Below, in pieces: positions 15,747-23,999 of a stretch of 60,318 nucleotides of DNA (within the stretch, counting starts at the first letter, position 1; every line of letters begins with the position of its first letter). Both the position numbers and the translations under genes were made by a program. The stretch spans positions 1 through 60,318 of the forward strand of contig NZ_MSLS01000006.1 in the NCBI RefSeq assembly GCF_001940785.1. Reading direction: 5' to 3'. The DNA is from Bacillus sp. MRMR6. GTDB taxonomy: Bacteria > Bacillota > Bacilli > Bacillales > Cytobacillaceae. Below the pieces are notes generated by a model that saw only the letters and a list, made by a program, of their open reading frames with translations, was not told the origin of the DNA and made no database searches.

Positions 15747-16909
15747 GAATCCACCTCCTTAAGTACTTCACATTTTTTTGTCCATTGATAATTTTCATGA
15801 AATTTGACCCAAGCTGGATAAACCTTTTTAAATTCTTCCACTAAAAAAGGATCAAATTGTGAACCCTTACCTTCAATAATTCTTCGGTATGCTTCCTCCA
15901 CCGGCATTGCTTCACGGTATGACCTCGAAGAAGTCATAGCATCGAATGCATCTGCGACTGCTGACACTCTTGCAAGCAATGGTATGTCCTCACCTTTAAG
16001 TTGGTCCGGATAACCTTTACCATCCCAGCGTTCATGATGAGAGCGGATAACACAAATACTATCCTTTATCCCTTCAACATTCTTCACTGCCTCTGTTCCA
16101 ACAACAGGATGGGTCTTAATAATGTCAAATTCCTCTTTTGTAAGTCGTCCTGGTTTCATTAGAATATGATCAGGTATATTCACTTTCCCGATATCATGAA
16201 GTAAAGCAGCATAATAAAAAGATTTTTGTTCTTCATTTGAAAATTCACCAACTTGTTTTGCTAATATTAGTGCATAACTAGCTACACGTTCACTATGTCC
16301 TCTAGTATAAGGATCTTTCAACTCAAGGGTGGCGATTACACCTTTCACGATACCTTCTAATTGATTGTCATACAAATTACTAATTGCTCGAACATATCCT
16401 TGAAAGCGTACAAGCAAAAAGAAGGAAACGATTGATAATATTAAGATTAAGATAATTGGCATGATTACATAAGATGTGCTTAAAATTAATCCCGTAAGTA
16501 AATATTTAATAGTAAATCCTAAAGTTACAGACCAAAAGTATTTAGTATTTAGAAATAGAGGTAATGATAAGATTAAAAATACTTCTATTACATTGCCACT
16601 AAAATAGTCATCAGGTTTTCCTAAATAGGTTAAAACATCTACCAAAAGTGCTGTAAAAAGATACGAGAATATAAATACATATTTAACCCAATTATGCTTA
16701 TCAATCTTATTCAAATAGAAGGAAACCGGAACTATAATAAACAAGGTCAAATAGTTTAGAATCCAATAATGGCTCGGTAACCCAACTTCTCTATTAACAA
16801 TATTCAGAGTCGGAGCTAGATAAAAGTAAAAAATGTCATACCCTATTAAAATAATGTAAGATATTAGAAGAAACCATTTAACGGTTTGTTTTTCCTCTTG
16901 CGGTATCAT
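15743..16909 (-). CDS. Membrane HD-GYP domain protein
   Basis: About 388 residues. The N-terminal membrane domain of some six helices (IFYFYLAPTLNIVNREVGLP to YVIMPIILILILSIV) is followed from about residue 195 by a full HD-GYP domain: RGHSERVASYA, LLHDIGKVNIPDHIL, THPVVGTEAV, HHERWDGKGYPD and ADAFDAMTSSRSYR. HD-GYP proteins usually hydrolyse cyclic di-GMP, and all metal ligands seem present. The start at 16909 follows GGAGGATTTT; the frame is open to 16960 but without a ribosome site. The membrane domain is homologous to that of the adjacent kinase. Confidence 0.85.
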   Translation of the reverse strand: MIPQEEKQTVKWFLLISYIILIGYDIFYFYLAPTLNIVNREVGLPSHYWILNYLTLFIIVPVSFYLNKIDKHNWVKYVFIFSYLFTALLVDVLTYLGKPDDYFSGNVIEVFLILSLPLFLNTKYFWSVTLGFTIKYLLTGLILSTSYVIMPIILILILSIVSFFLLVRFQGYVRAISNLYDNQLEGIVKGVIATLELKDPYTRGHSERVASYALILAKQVGEFSNEEQKSFYYAALLHDIGKVNIPDHILMKPGRLTKEEFDIIKTHPVVGTEAVKNVEGIKDSICVIRSHHERWDGKGYPDQLKGEDIPLLARVSAVADAFDAMTSSRSYREAMPVEEAYRRIIEGKGSQFDPFLVEEFKKVYPAWVKFHENYQWTKKCEVLKEVDS

Positions 16910-17046
16910 AAAATCCTCCAGTGTGTCTGCACACTCATTCGACATTTTCTTTTCATACATACATCATTCAACATTCCTCTACATTATATATCATTGATGA
17001 TAACGTTGAAATATAGTATATTGTTGATTTTTGTATATTTATAGAA

Positions 17047-18285
17047 TTATTTTTGGGTGATTGGTAAAACAACTGTTACCGTTGTACCTGTATCAAGACT
17101 GCTTTCAAATTTCAAATTACCTTTATGCTCATTTATTATTTGATTTGTCACCATCAACCCAAGACCGGTTCCTTCCATTTTTGTGGTAAAGAAAGGTTCG
17201 CCTAGGTTAAGTAGGTTAGCATCTGGAATTCCACAGCCTTCATCTCTAATAGTAATCATCATTTTTTTTCCATCTATTACTTTTACTTTAATTTGAATAT
17301 TTCCACCATCTAGCATTGATTCAATTGCATTTTTTATAAGGTTTAGAAACACCTGCTTGAGTTGCCGAGAATCACATTCAATTGGCGGAAGAGGGCCTTC
17401 CATAATTGTTTCAACCTTTATTAGACTTCTTTCAGCATCGTGCTGAGTTATCGATAAGGTATATGCAATTATTTCTTCTATACTAGCTTTATCATACTTG
17501 ATAATTCTAGGTTTTCCAAGATACATTAAATCATCGACAATTTTATTAATTCTATCAATTTCTTGAATCATAATTGGGTAATAATTATGATTATCAGGGT
17601 TTCGTTCTTGCTGCAATTGGGTAAAGCCTCTTAAGGAAGATAAAGGATTTCGAATTTCATGACCAATTGCTGCAGCCATTTGTCCAATAACCGCTAATTT
17701 TTCCTTTTTTCTTAGTTCTTCATGTGCACTATTCAAAGAACTAATATATGAGTAAAAACGAGTTAAGATGACATAGACAATTGCTGATAATATCATATAA
17801 ATAATGATAGGAACAAGAACCAAGTTATCTTCTAACACAAGTCCCATAAAGAGATATTTTAAAACTACAACTGAAGATACGGTCCAAAAATATTTCTTAC
17901 TCACAAATATTGGTAAAAAGAGAATAAACAACACTTCTACTATATGACCTGCTGCAAATGACTCATCTGTACCTAGATAGATAATTAAGTTATTGATAAT
18001 ATCAATGAAAATAAAACTAAAAAAGTAAATATATTTTATATTTTCCACTTTTCCAATTTTAAGAAGATAGTACGAAACTGGGAAAATACCAGCTATTAGA
18101 ACGTACATCCAAAGACCTATTCCATCATTTGGTCTAGTAATAACACCATCGCCTGTTAACCGTGGGGCAATATAAAAATATACTACCTCGAAAATAATAA
18201 AGAATATATAGAATAACCATATGAAAAACTTTGTAGCTTTGGTTTCTTCATGTAGTAATTTCGTTTTCCTAAGTTCCTCTTTCAC
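17047..18285 (-). CDS. Membrane sensor histidine kinase paired with the HD-GYP protein
   Basis: 412 residues. About six N-terminal helices (VVYFYIAPRLTGDGVITRP to VPIIIYMILSAIVYVILTRF) are followed by a HisKA domain (MAAAIGHEIRNPLSSLRGFTQ) and HATPase (QVFLNLIKNAIESM, DEGCGIPDANLL, GTGLGLMVTNQII), close to sporulation-type kinases. The start is GTG at 18285 behind AGGGGAG. The gap to the HD-GYP gene is under 140 nt on the same strand, so they are probably co-transcribed. No response regulator is in the unit. The shared membrane domain suggests both proteins sense the same ligand. Confidence 0.85.
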   Translation of the reverse strand: MKEELRKTKLLHEETKATKFFIWLFYIFFIIFEVVYFYIAPRLTGDGVITRPNDGIGLWMYVLIAGIFPVSYYLLKIGKVENIKYIYFFSFIFIDIINNLIIYLGTDESFAAGHIVEVLFILFLPIFVSKKYFWTVSSVVVLKYLFMGLVLEDNLVLVPIIIYMILSAIVYVILTRFYSYISSLNSAHEELRKKEKLAVIGQMAAAIGHEIRNPLSSLRGFTQLQQERNPDNHNYYPIMIQEIDRINKIVDDLMYLGKPRIIKYDKASIEEIIAYTLSITQHDAERSLIKVETIMEGPLPPIECDSRQLKQVFLNLIKNAIESMLDGGNIQIKVKVIDGKKMMITIRDEGCGIPDANLLNLGEPFFTTKMEGTGLGLMVTNQIINEHKGNLKFESSLDTGTTVTVVLPITQK

Positions 18286-18411
18286 TGCGATACTCCCCTA
18301 TACAATAAAACATTAAATATAGTCAAATATTTCTCCTACTATTTTATCATCTTTCAACAAATAAATAACGATATAATTTTGGTAAATTCGACAAAAATCG
18401 ATAAAATAGAC

Positions 18412-18437
18412 AAAAAAAGCCTTGCATCCCGCAAGAC
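18412..18437 (-). terminator. Terminator of the amino acid permease gene
   Basis: On the minus strand AGTCTTGC and GCAAGGCT pair around a five-base loop and are followed by seven T. Confidence 0.65.
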
Positions 18438-18467
18438 TCTTACTCTGGTAAAATTTTCACTAGTCTT

Positions 18468-19883
18468 TTAGCTTACTTTCCTTAAGCTTTCCTCATTGTG
18501 ACTAAGCTTAGAATGTTTATATCCATAGCTAAAGTAAACAATTAATCCGATGACTAGCCACACAATGAAGCTGATCCATGTGGATAATGGAAGCTGGATG
18601 GCTAAGTATCCACAGAACAAGAAAGCTAGGATTGGAATCACTGGAACAAACGGTACACGGAAACCCGTTTTTGGCAGCTGTTTGTTTTTACGTAAATATA
18701 ATATTCCGATTGATACAGTCATAAAGGCAAAGAGTGTCCCAATGTTAACTAAATGAGCCAGTTTACCTAGTGGAATAAATCCTGCAAATAGAGCTACTAT
18801 TATGCAAGTGATCCACGAATTCACTACTGGAGTTTGTTTCTTTTTATCTACTTTAGAAAAAATCTTTGGTAATAACCCGTCACGGCTGATTGCATAGAAC
18901 AAGCGCGATTGTCCATAAATCATGACAAGCAATACGGTTGTAATCCCCGTAATCGCACCTAATGAAATAAATCCAGCCACCCAATCCTGATTGATATAGT
19001 TAAGGGCAAAAGCAACAGGGTTCTTCACCCCAAGCTCTGTATATGGAACAATTCCGGTTAATATTGCAGATACTGCTATATATAGGATAGTACAAATCAA
19101 CAGAGATGCAATGATACCTATTGGCATATTCCTTTGAGGATTTTTCACTTCCTCCGCTGCAGTAGCAACTGCATCAAACCCGATATAAGCAAAGAAAACA
19201 GTTGCTGCACCTACCGTAACTCCTGAAAAACCAAAAGGCATAAATGGAGTCCAATTTGCTGGTTCAACATACCAAACACCTACAGCAATAAATAATAATA
19301 CTACAGCAATCTTTATAAACACCATGATTGCATTAAATTGTGCTGATTTCTTTACACCCTGCATTAAAAGCATAGTTATTAAGATTACAATAAGAATAGC
19401 AGGTACATCGACTACCGTTCCATTTACTGAATCGTATGCGCTGGTTATGGCTTTTGGCAGGTGAACTTCAAATCCAGCTAGTAATCCTTGAAAATAACCT
19501 GACCAGCCACTGGCCACTGCTGAAGCAGCTAAACCATATTCAAGAACTAATACCCATCCTAAAATCCAGGCTATGATTTCCCCAAAAACCGCGTAGCTAT
19601 AGGTATATGCACTCCCTGCTACTGGAACAGTGCTAGCAAATTCCGCATAACATAAGGCTGCAAAAACACAGGCAAGTCCTGAAAGAATAAACGAAAGGAT
19701 AAGCGCTGGCCCCGCATGTTCTGCCGCCGCAACTCCTGTAAGAACAAAAATACCCGTTCCAATAATGGCACCTATGCCAAGCATAGACAAATCAAATGCC
19801 CCTAAATCCTTCTTTAAGGCAGCATCTTTCTGACCAACTTCTTTTATCAAAGCCTGAATAGACTTTTTTCTAAATAAACTCAT
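18468..19883 (-). CDS. APC-family cationic/neutral amino acid permease (YfnA-like)
   Basis: 471 residues with about twelve to fourteen membrane helices. The CAT-subfamily N-terminus (LGAFDLSMLGIGAIIGTGIF) and the consensus helix region FFAYIGFDAVATAAEEVKNP are clear, so it is a proton-coupled amino acid importer or exchanger. The ATG at 19883 follows GGGAGGAATTTTG. It is monocistronic with its own terminator. The exact substrate cannot be read from sequence. Confidence 0.88.
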   Translation of the reverse strand: MSLFRKKSIQALIKEVGQKDAALKKDLGAFDLSMLGIGAIIGTGIFVLTGVAAAEHAGPALILSFILSGLACVFAALCYAEFASTVPVAGSAYTYSYAVFGEIIAWILGWVLVLEYGLAASAVASGWSGYFQGLLAGFEVHLPKAITSAYDSVNGTVVDVPAILIVILITMLLMQGVKKSAQFNAIMVFIKIAVVLLFIAVGVWYVEPANWTPFMPFGFSGVTVGAATVFFAYIGFDAVATAAEEVKNPQRNMPIGIIASLLICTILYIAVSAILTGIVPYTELGVKNPVAFALNYINQDWVAGFISLGAITGITTVLLVMIYGQSRLFYAISRDGLLPKIFSKVDKKKQTPVVNSWITCIIVALFAGFIPLGKLAHLVNIGTLFAFMTVSIGILYLRKNKQLPKTGFRVPFVPVIPILAFLFCGYLAIQLPLSTWISFIVWLVIGLIVYFSYGYKHSKLSHNEESLRKVS

Positions 19884-20070
19884 CAAAATTCCTCCCTGAA
19901 ACTGTTAAAACATGCTTCTCAAAAAACACATAACGAAATAATATAATTACTTTACTAAAAAATCAATCTATTTTAAAAATAAAAAAATAAAGTAAGTATA
20001 GTCACGAGAAATTTGAAATTTTTCCAATATAACACTATTCCGATAGAGTAAATTAATTTTATTGATAAAC

Positions 20071-20099
20071 AAAAAAAACAACCATCTTCTATGATGGTT
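20071..20099 (-). terminator. Terminator of the KinB-like kinase gene
   Basis: AACCATC and GATGGTT pair around a six-base loop, with a run of eight T on the minus strand. Confidence 0.7.
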
Positions 20100-20109
20100 A
20101 GCTAGTAAA

Positions 20110-21375
20110 CTATAAACTCAGCAATTCTTTTTTTCCTTCAGGAAGAATCATCGTCACGATTGTTCCAATACCTGGCTCACTCTTGTAAGAGACTTTTCCA
20201 TTCATCGTTTCAATAATTCGTAGAGAAACTGAAGTTCCAAGACCTGTGCCCTTGTCTTTTGTTGTATAGAACAATGTACCAATCCTCGACAGTTGTTCAG
20301 CGGTCATTCCTTTGCCAGTGTCAACGATAAAAATATACGCCTGGTTTCCATTAGGTTTATAGGTGACTGATACTTTTCCACCTTCTGGGGTTGCTTCAAT
20401 TGCATTTTTCACCAAATTAACGAGTGCCTGCTTTAACTGGTTTCGATCCGTCACAAGCAAAAAATCATTATGTTCTAATTTACTATCCAGCAGCACACCT
20501 TGTTTGGTAGCAAGAGGCTCTAAAAGCATCAGTACCTCGTTTAATACTTCAGCTAGCAAGAACTCCTCAATCTTTTCAAACTTCGGTTTCGCAAAATTTA
20601 GATAGTCATTAATGATTGATTCTGCACGTCCTAACTCATTTAAAACAAGTGTAAAATATTCATATTTTTTCCCCTTTTCTTCCTCCTTCATCAGTTGCAG
20701 GAATCCTTTTACAACCGTTAAAGGATTTCGAACTTCATGGGCGATAGATGCCGCGAGCTCACCAAGGGTATTTAGCTTTTCAGCTCTTTGAATTTCTTCC
20801 TTCATTCTTACTCGTTCAATCAATCCTTCATTCAGCTTTGCTGCAATCGCAATGGCGATCGTATTGATAATCCCAACGATTAAGATGTCCGGGATATTTA
20901 AATTAATCGTAATCGCTTCCCCTATTAAACTTTGATGTACGGTAAAGGAAAAGTAACAAACGAGTAAGGACCACCCGCCAATTAAGGTTGTGATTAGCAC
21001 TCTCATATTCGGATTAAACCCCATAAATTTTCTCATTAAAAGGAACGGAATGGCTGATATAACCAAAGTATTGATCAGTCCATAAATAACTGTCTCCCCC
21101 CCTAATAACACACGCCCTGTTATTAGAGTCCCAAAGACCATCGCACCTACAATCGGTCCACCATAAAGAAAAGCTAATATGAGCGGGACGTACCGAAGGT
21201 CCCAGTTAAAACCATAGCTGGCATAGGTAAAAATCATACACGCAAGCGCCGCAGTACTTTGTAAAACACCGCAGATGATAGGTGAAGTAAATTTTCTTTT
21301 TTCTGAAAGGACACTGTAAAGCAGGACTGGTGATATCGTAATTAACATGTTCAAAAGGAGCTTTTCTGCCAACAT
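20110..21375 (-). CDS. KinB-like sporulation sensor histidine kinase
   Basis: 421 residues. Six hydrophobic segments with the 5TMR-LytS-like pattern (RYVPLILAFLYGGPIVGAMV) are followed from about residue 205 by HisKA (LAASIAHEVRNPLTVVKGFL) and HATPase (ALVNLVKNAIEATPEGG, DTGKGMTAEQL, GTGLGTSVSLRIIE). Architecture and length match B. subtilis KinB, which feeds phosphate into the sporulation phosphorelay. No lipoprotein partner like KapB is adjacent. The symbol is withheld because several paralogues of this class are usual in one genome. Confidence 0.82.
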   Translation of the reverse strand: MLAEKLLLNMLITISPVLLYSVLSEKRKFTSPIICGVLQSTAALACMIFTYASYGFNWDLRYVPLILAFLYGGPIVGAMVFGTLITGRVLLGGETVIYGLINTLVISAIPFLLMRKFMGFNPNMRVLITTLIGGWSLLVCYFSFTVHQSLIGEAITINLNIPDILIVGIINTIAIAIAAKLNEGLIERVRMKEEIQRAEKLNTLGELAASIAHEVRNPLTVVKGFLQLMKEEEKGKKYEYFTLVLNELGRAESIINDYLNFAKPKFEKIEEFLLAEVLNEVLMLLEPLATKQGVLLDSKLEHNDFLLVTDRNQLKQALVNLVKNAIEATPEGGKVSVTYKPNGNQAYIFIVDTGKGMTAEQLSRIGTLFYTTKDKGTGLGTSVSLRIIETMNGKVSYKSEPGIGTIVTMILPEGKKELLSL

Positions 21376-21464
21376 TTTACTTCCCCCAAAATGTTTCCAT
21401 TTAATATGATTAAAAAATACGACAAAAATTTTATATTTCCTTCAAATCCAAGAAAAATAAATAT

Positions 21465-21914
21465 TTATCGCATTTTTCCTGTAAATTTGCCATAGTACAC
21501 ATAACATTTCCGGTCCTCATCGATTTCACGTGAATCCAAGGCAAACTCCCTAAATGCTCTTTCCTTTTGAATATAGATGAAATCAGAATGTAATGCGGTT
21601 ACAATTTCTTCGTGTTCCCATACATCCTTACTCTCCAAAAGTATGGAACCTGTACCTGTCATTTCCCGTATTTCAAAGCCAATATGGGAGTAGGTCTTTT
21701 CTGAAGGGTCATTAGGATAACTTTCTTTTTTTACATATAAAACAGTTGTTCCATCTGGATCTAGAGCAGTTGCTGTTACCATATAAGTGTCTCTCTCTTT
21801 AACATAAAATTCACACGTCATTCTTGCTACCGCTTCACTGACAGAAATATTTGGATAGTTCCATAAAGCAGGGTAGTTTTTATATTCATCATCCAGACGA
21901 TATTCCAGTCTCAT
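21465..21914 (-). CDS. Conserved hypothetical protein
   Basis: 149 residues from the ATG at 21914, which follows AGAGGGATTGAGG; a longer frame to 21941 uses TTG and has no ribosome site. It is predicted soluble and rich in beta-strands (YMVTATALDPDGTTVLYVKK, HIGFEIREM), with no motif I recognise and no membrane or signal segment. It is divergent from the lipoprotein gene at 22009, sharing an upstream region of about 95 bp. Confidence 0.6.
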   Translation of the reverse strand: MRLEYRLDDEYKNYPALWNYPNISVSEAVARMTCEFYVKERDTYMVTATALDPDGTTVLYVKKESYPNDPSEKTYSHIGFEIREMTGTGSILLESKDVWEHEEIVTALHSDFIYIQKERAFREFALDSREIDEDRKCYVYYGKFTGKMR

Positions 21915-22008
21915 CCTCAATCCCTCTTTCCTTTTCTTCAATATACCATTGTTTTCCTAAAATTTACTTTTATAATAAAAATATAACTCAAAAAAGGAGA
22001 GTGAGAAA

Positions 22009-22320
22009 GTGAAGAAAACCCAATGGCTTATAACCGGTGTTCTTACTTCTCTTATGGCCGGAACCTTAGCAGGCTGTGGGCAGGATTTACCACCGACTCC
22101 AGATGACCCAAGCTGCTCTGATTGGGATTGGGACGATGAACAAGGTGTCTGGCAGTGTGATGATACCACCTCGAGACATTATGGGCATTTTTTCTATGGA
22201 GGAATGTTTTATCGGAGTAAATCTGCTCTTTTAAACTCCTCTGCTTATAATTCTTATAAATCGTCCTCATCCTTTAAGGGCGGCTTTGGCAGTGGTTCAA
22301 AAGGTGGATTTGGGGGATAA
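22009..22320 (+). CDS. Gly/Ser-rich lipoprotein, partner of the ATP-grasp enzyme
   Basis: 103 residues starting with GTG behind AAGGAG. A lipoprotein signal (ITGVLTSLMAGTLAGC) puts the acylated Cys at residue 23. The mature part is acidic and Trp-rich (SCSDWDWDDEQGVWQCDD), then aromatic, and ends in a Gly/Ser/Phe tail (FGSGSKGGFGG). Position, size and signal recall YjfM-type lipoproteins that sit next to YjfC-type ATP-grasp ligases in enterobacteria, though the sequence itself is not clearly homologous. It could be the acceptor of a peptide-like modification. The next gene starts 2 nt after its stop. Confidence 0.7.
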   Translation: MKKTQWLITGVLTSLMAGTLAGCGQDLPPTPDDPSCSDWDWDDEQGVWQCDDTTSRHYGHFFYGGMFYRSKSALLNSSAYNSYKSSSSFKGGFGSGSKGGFGG

Positions 22321-22322
22321 CC

Positions 22323-23546
22323 ATGTCTACATACAAGGAGAAAAGATCAAATTTTTATTCTGAATTCCCCGCCTTTTGGTCTGATTTATATGGCGGAGAG
22401 TATAGTCTTTATCATGTTTTCCCTATAAAAGAACAAACTTTGCACAAGGTCCAGGAAGCGACAGAACGTCTAGGAAGGGTCTTCTTTAAAACGGCTAAAC
22501 TCCTTCGAACCCTGCCTGATGACCAGCTGCTCGCACTCGGCTTTCCATCTGCATCCCTGCCCTTTTTAAAAGTAAAAGCATTGTTTCCCGAATCAGTGAT
22601 TTCTAGGTTTGATTTTGCATTAACCGAACATGGTATTAAAATGCTTGAGTTTAATAGTGATACACCAACGTTTATCGTCGAGTGCTTTCAGATGAACGGC
22701 AGACTTTGCAGCGAATTTAATCTCCATAACCCAAATGAAGCACAAGAAATGATACTTGCTTCTGCAATTACAAAAGCTGTGCAGGAAGCATCGCGGGGAA
22801 TACAGTCTCCAAATATCGTTTTCACAGCCCATGATGACCATATCGAGGACTGGAATACCACCCTATATTTAAGCGAATTATGTCAGATTGCCAATCAAAT
22901 GCTTCCATTAACTAAGTTGAGAATTAGCAAAGATGCCTTATTGGACGCTAATGGTCGCCCCATTGACGTGTTATATCGTCAAACCTATCCGCTCGAGCAT
23001 TTACTTGAGGACCGTGACCTAGAAACTGGTGAACCTGTTGGAATTGAGCTGCTGCAACTCGTAAAAGAAAGGAAGATTTCGGTTATTAATCCGCTCTCCG
23101 CCTTTCTCCTTCAGCCAAAATCGATTCAATGTTTAATCTGGGGTCTGGCTGTAGAAGGTGCATTTTATACGAGTGAAGAACAGCAGTGGATTTTCGAATA
23201 CATGCTGCCTACATACCTTGAACCAGATACTTTTCTAGGTGAAAGCTCCTTTATTGAAAAACCTTCCTTCGGGAGAGAAGGGGACACGATTAAGCTCTTT
23301 GATCAAAATAATGAAATGGCTTTGCAGAATCCTTTTCAAACCTATAAGGATGAGCTGCCAGTCTATCAAGAGTATGTTCCCCTGCCAGCCATCACTCTTG
23401 AAACAGAAAAAGGTTTAGAGGAGTTATCCTATGTGATTGGATCATTTCTAATCGCGGGGAAACCAAGCAGTATTGGGATTCGTGCTGGTGACAAAATTAC
23501 TGGTAATGACTCATATTTTTTACCAGTTGGCGTTAAGAAAAACTAG
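22323..23546 (+). CDS. Glutathionylspermidine synthase-like ATP-grasp ligase (YjfC/YgiC type)
   Basis: 407 residues. FDFALTEHGIKMLEFNSDTPT near residue 100 is the diagnostic segment of the glutathionylspermidine synthase C-terminal family, and the later ATP-grasp region holds IEKPSFGREGDTIKLF and AGKPSSIGIRAGDKITGND. The N-terminal amidase of true E. coli GspS is absent, so it is a ligase-only member, probably joining an amine or amino acid to a carboxylate. It is translationally close to the lipoprotein and followed by a DUF350 protein. Confidence 0.82.
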   Translation: MSTYKEKRSNFYSEFPAFWSDLYGGEYSLYHVFPIKEQTLHKVQEATERLGRVFFKTAKLLRTLPDDQLLALGFPSASLPFLKVKALFPESVISRFDFALTEHGIKMLEFNSDTPTFIVECFQMNGRLCSEFNLHNPNEAQEMILASAITKAVQEASRGIQSPNIVFTAHDDHIEDWNTTLYLSELCQIANQMLPLTKLRISKDALLDANGRPIDVLYRQTYPLEHLLEDRDLETGEPVGIELLQLVKERKISVINPLSAFLLQPKSIQCLIWGLAVEGAFYTSEEQQWIFEYMLPTYLEPDTFLGESSFIEKPSFGREGDTIKLFDQNNEMALQNPFQTYKDELPVYQEYVPLPAITLETEKGLEELSYVIGSFLIAGKPSSIGIRAGDKITGNDSYFLPVGVKKN

Positions 23547-23581
23547 GGGCTTATAACGATTGTTTTAAAAGGAGGATTGGA

Positions 23582-23971
23582 ATGATGATTAATTTCTTGA
23601 TCTATTTGCTGGTTGCACTTGGTCTGCTACTAGTTGGATTGTTCTTAATGGAGGTAACGACGAAAGTAAAGGAATTCACTTTGATGGCGAAAGGGAATAA
23701 AGCAGCTAGCTATGTGCTTGGCGGAAGACTCTTGGGTCTTGCGATTGTACTCTATTCTTCGCTTGCCAATTCCATTTCACTAACGGATATGCTTCTATGG
23801 GGGTCAATTGGAATCCTGGCACAAATAATTGTATTTTACCTGGCAGAGCTTCTTACACCGAAGTTTAATGTCAACCAAAGTATTGAGGAGGATAACCAGG
23901 CAGTCGGAATCTTCCTCATGCTTTTATCTATCTCCATTGGGATTATTATAGCTGGCAGCATCACCTATTAA
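23582..23971 (+). CDS. DUF350 (YjfL-like) membrane protein
   Basis: 129 residues with four hydrophobic segments (LIYLLVALGLLLVGLFLMEV, LGLAIVLYSSLANSI, LGLLAQ-like helix, IFLMLLSISIGIIIAGS), typical of DUF350. The ATG follows AAAAGGAGGATTGG. It is the last gene of the lipoprotein/ATP-grasp unit and ends at a shared terminator. DUF350 proteins commonly accompany GspS-like ligases; their role is unknown. Confidence 0.78.
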   Translation: MMINFLIYLLVALGLLLVGLFLMEVTTKVKEFTLMAKGNKAASYVLGGRLLGLAIVLYSSLANSISLTDMLLWGSIGILAQIIVFYLAELLTPKFNVNQSIEEDNQAVGIFLMLLSISIGIIIAGSITY

Positions 23972-23973
23972 AG

Positions 23974-23999
23974 AAACGCATCATTTGATGCGTTTTTTC
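23974..23999. terminator. Bidirectional terminator
   Basis: AAACGCATCA and TGATGCGTTT form a perfect stem between convergent genes and are followed by a T run. Confidence 0.8.
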
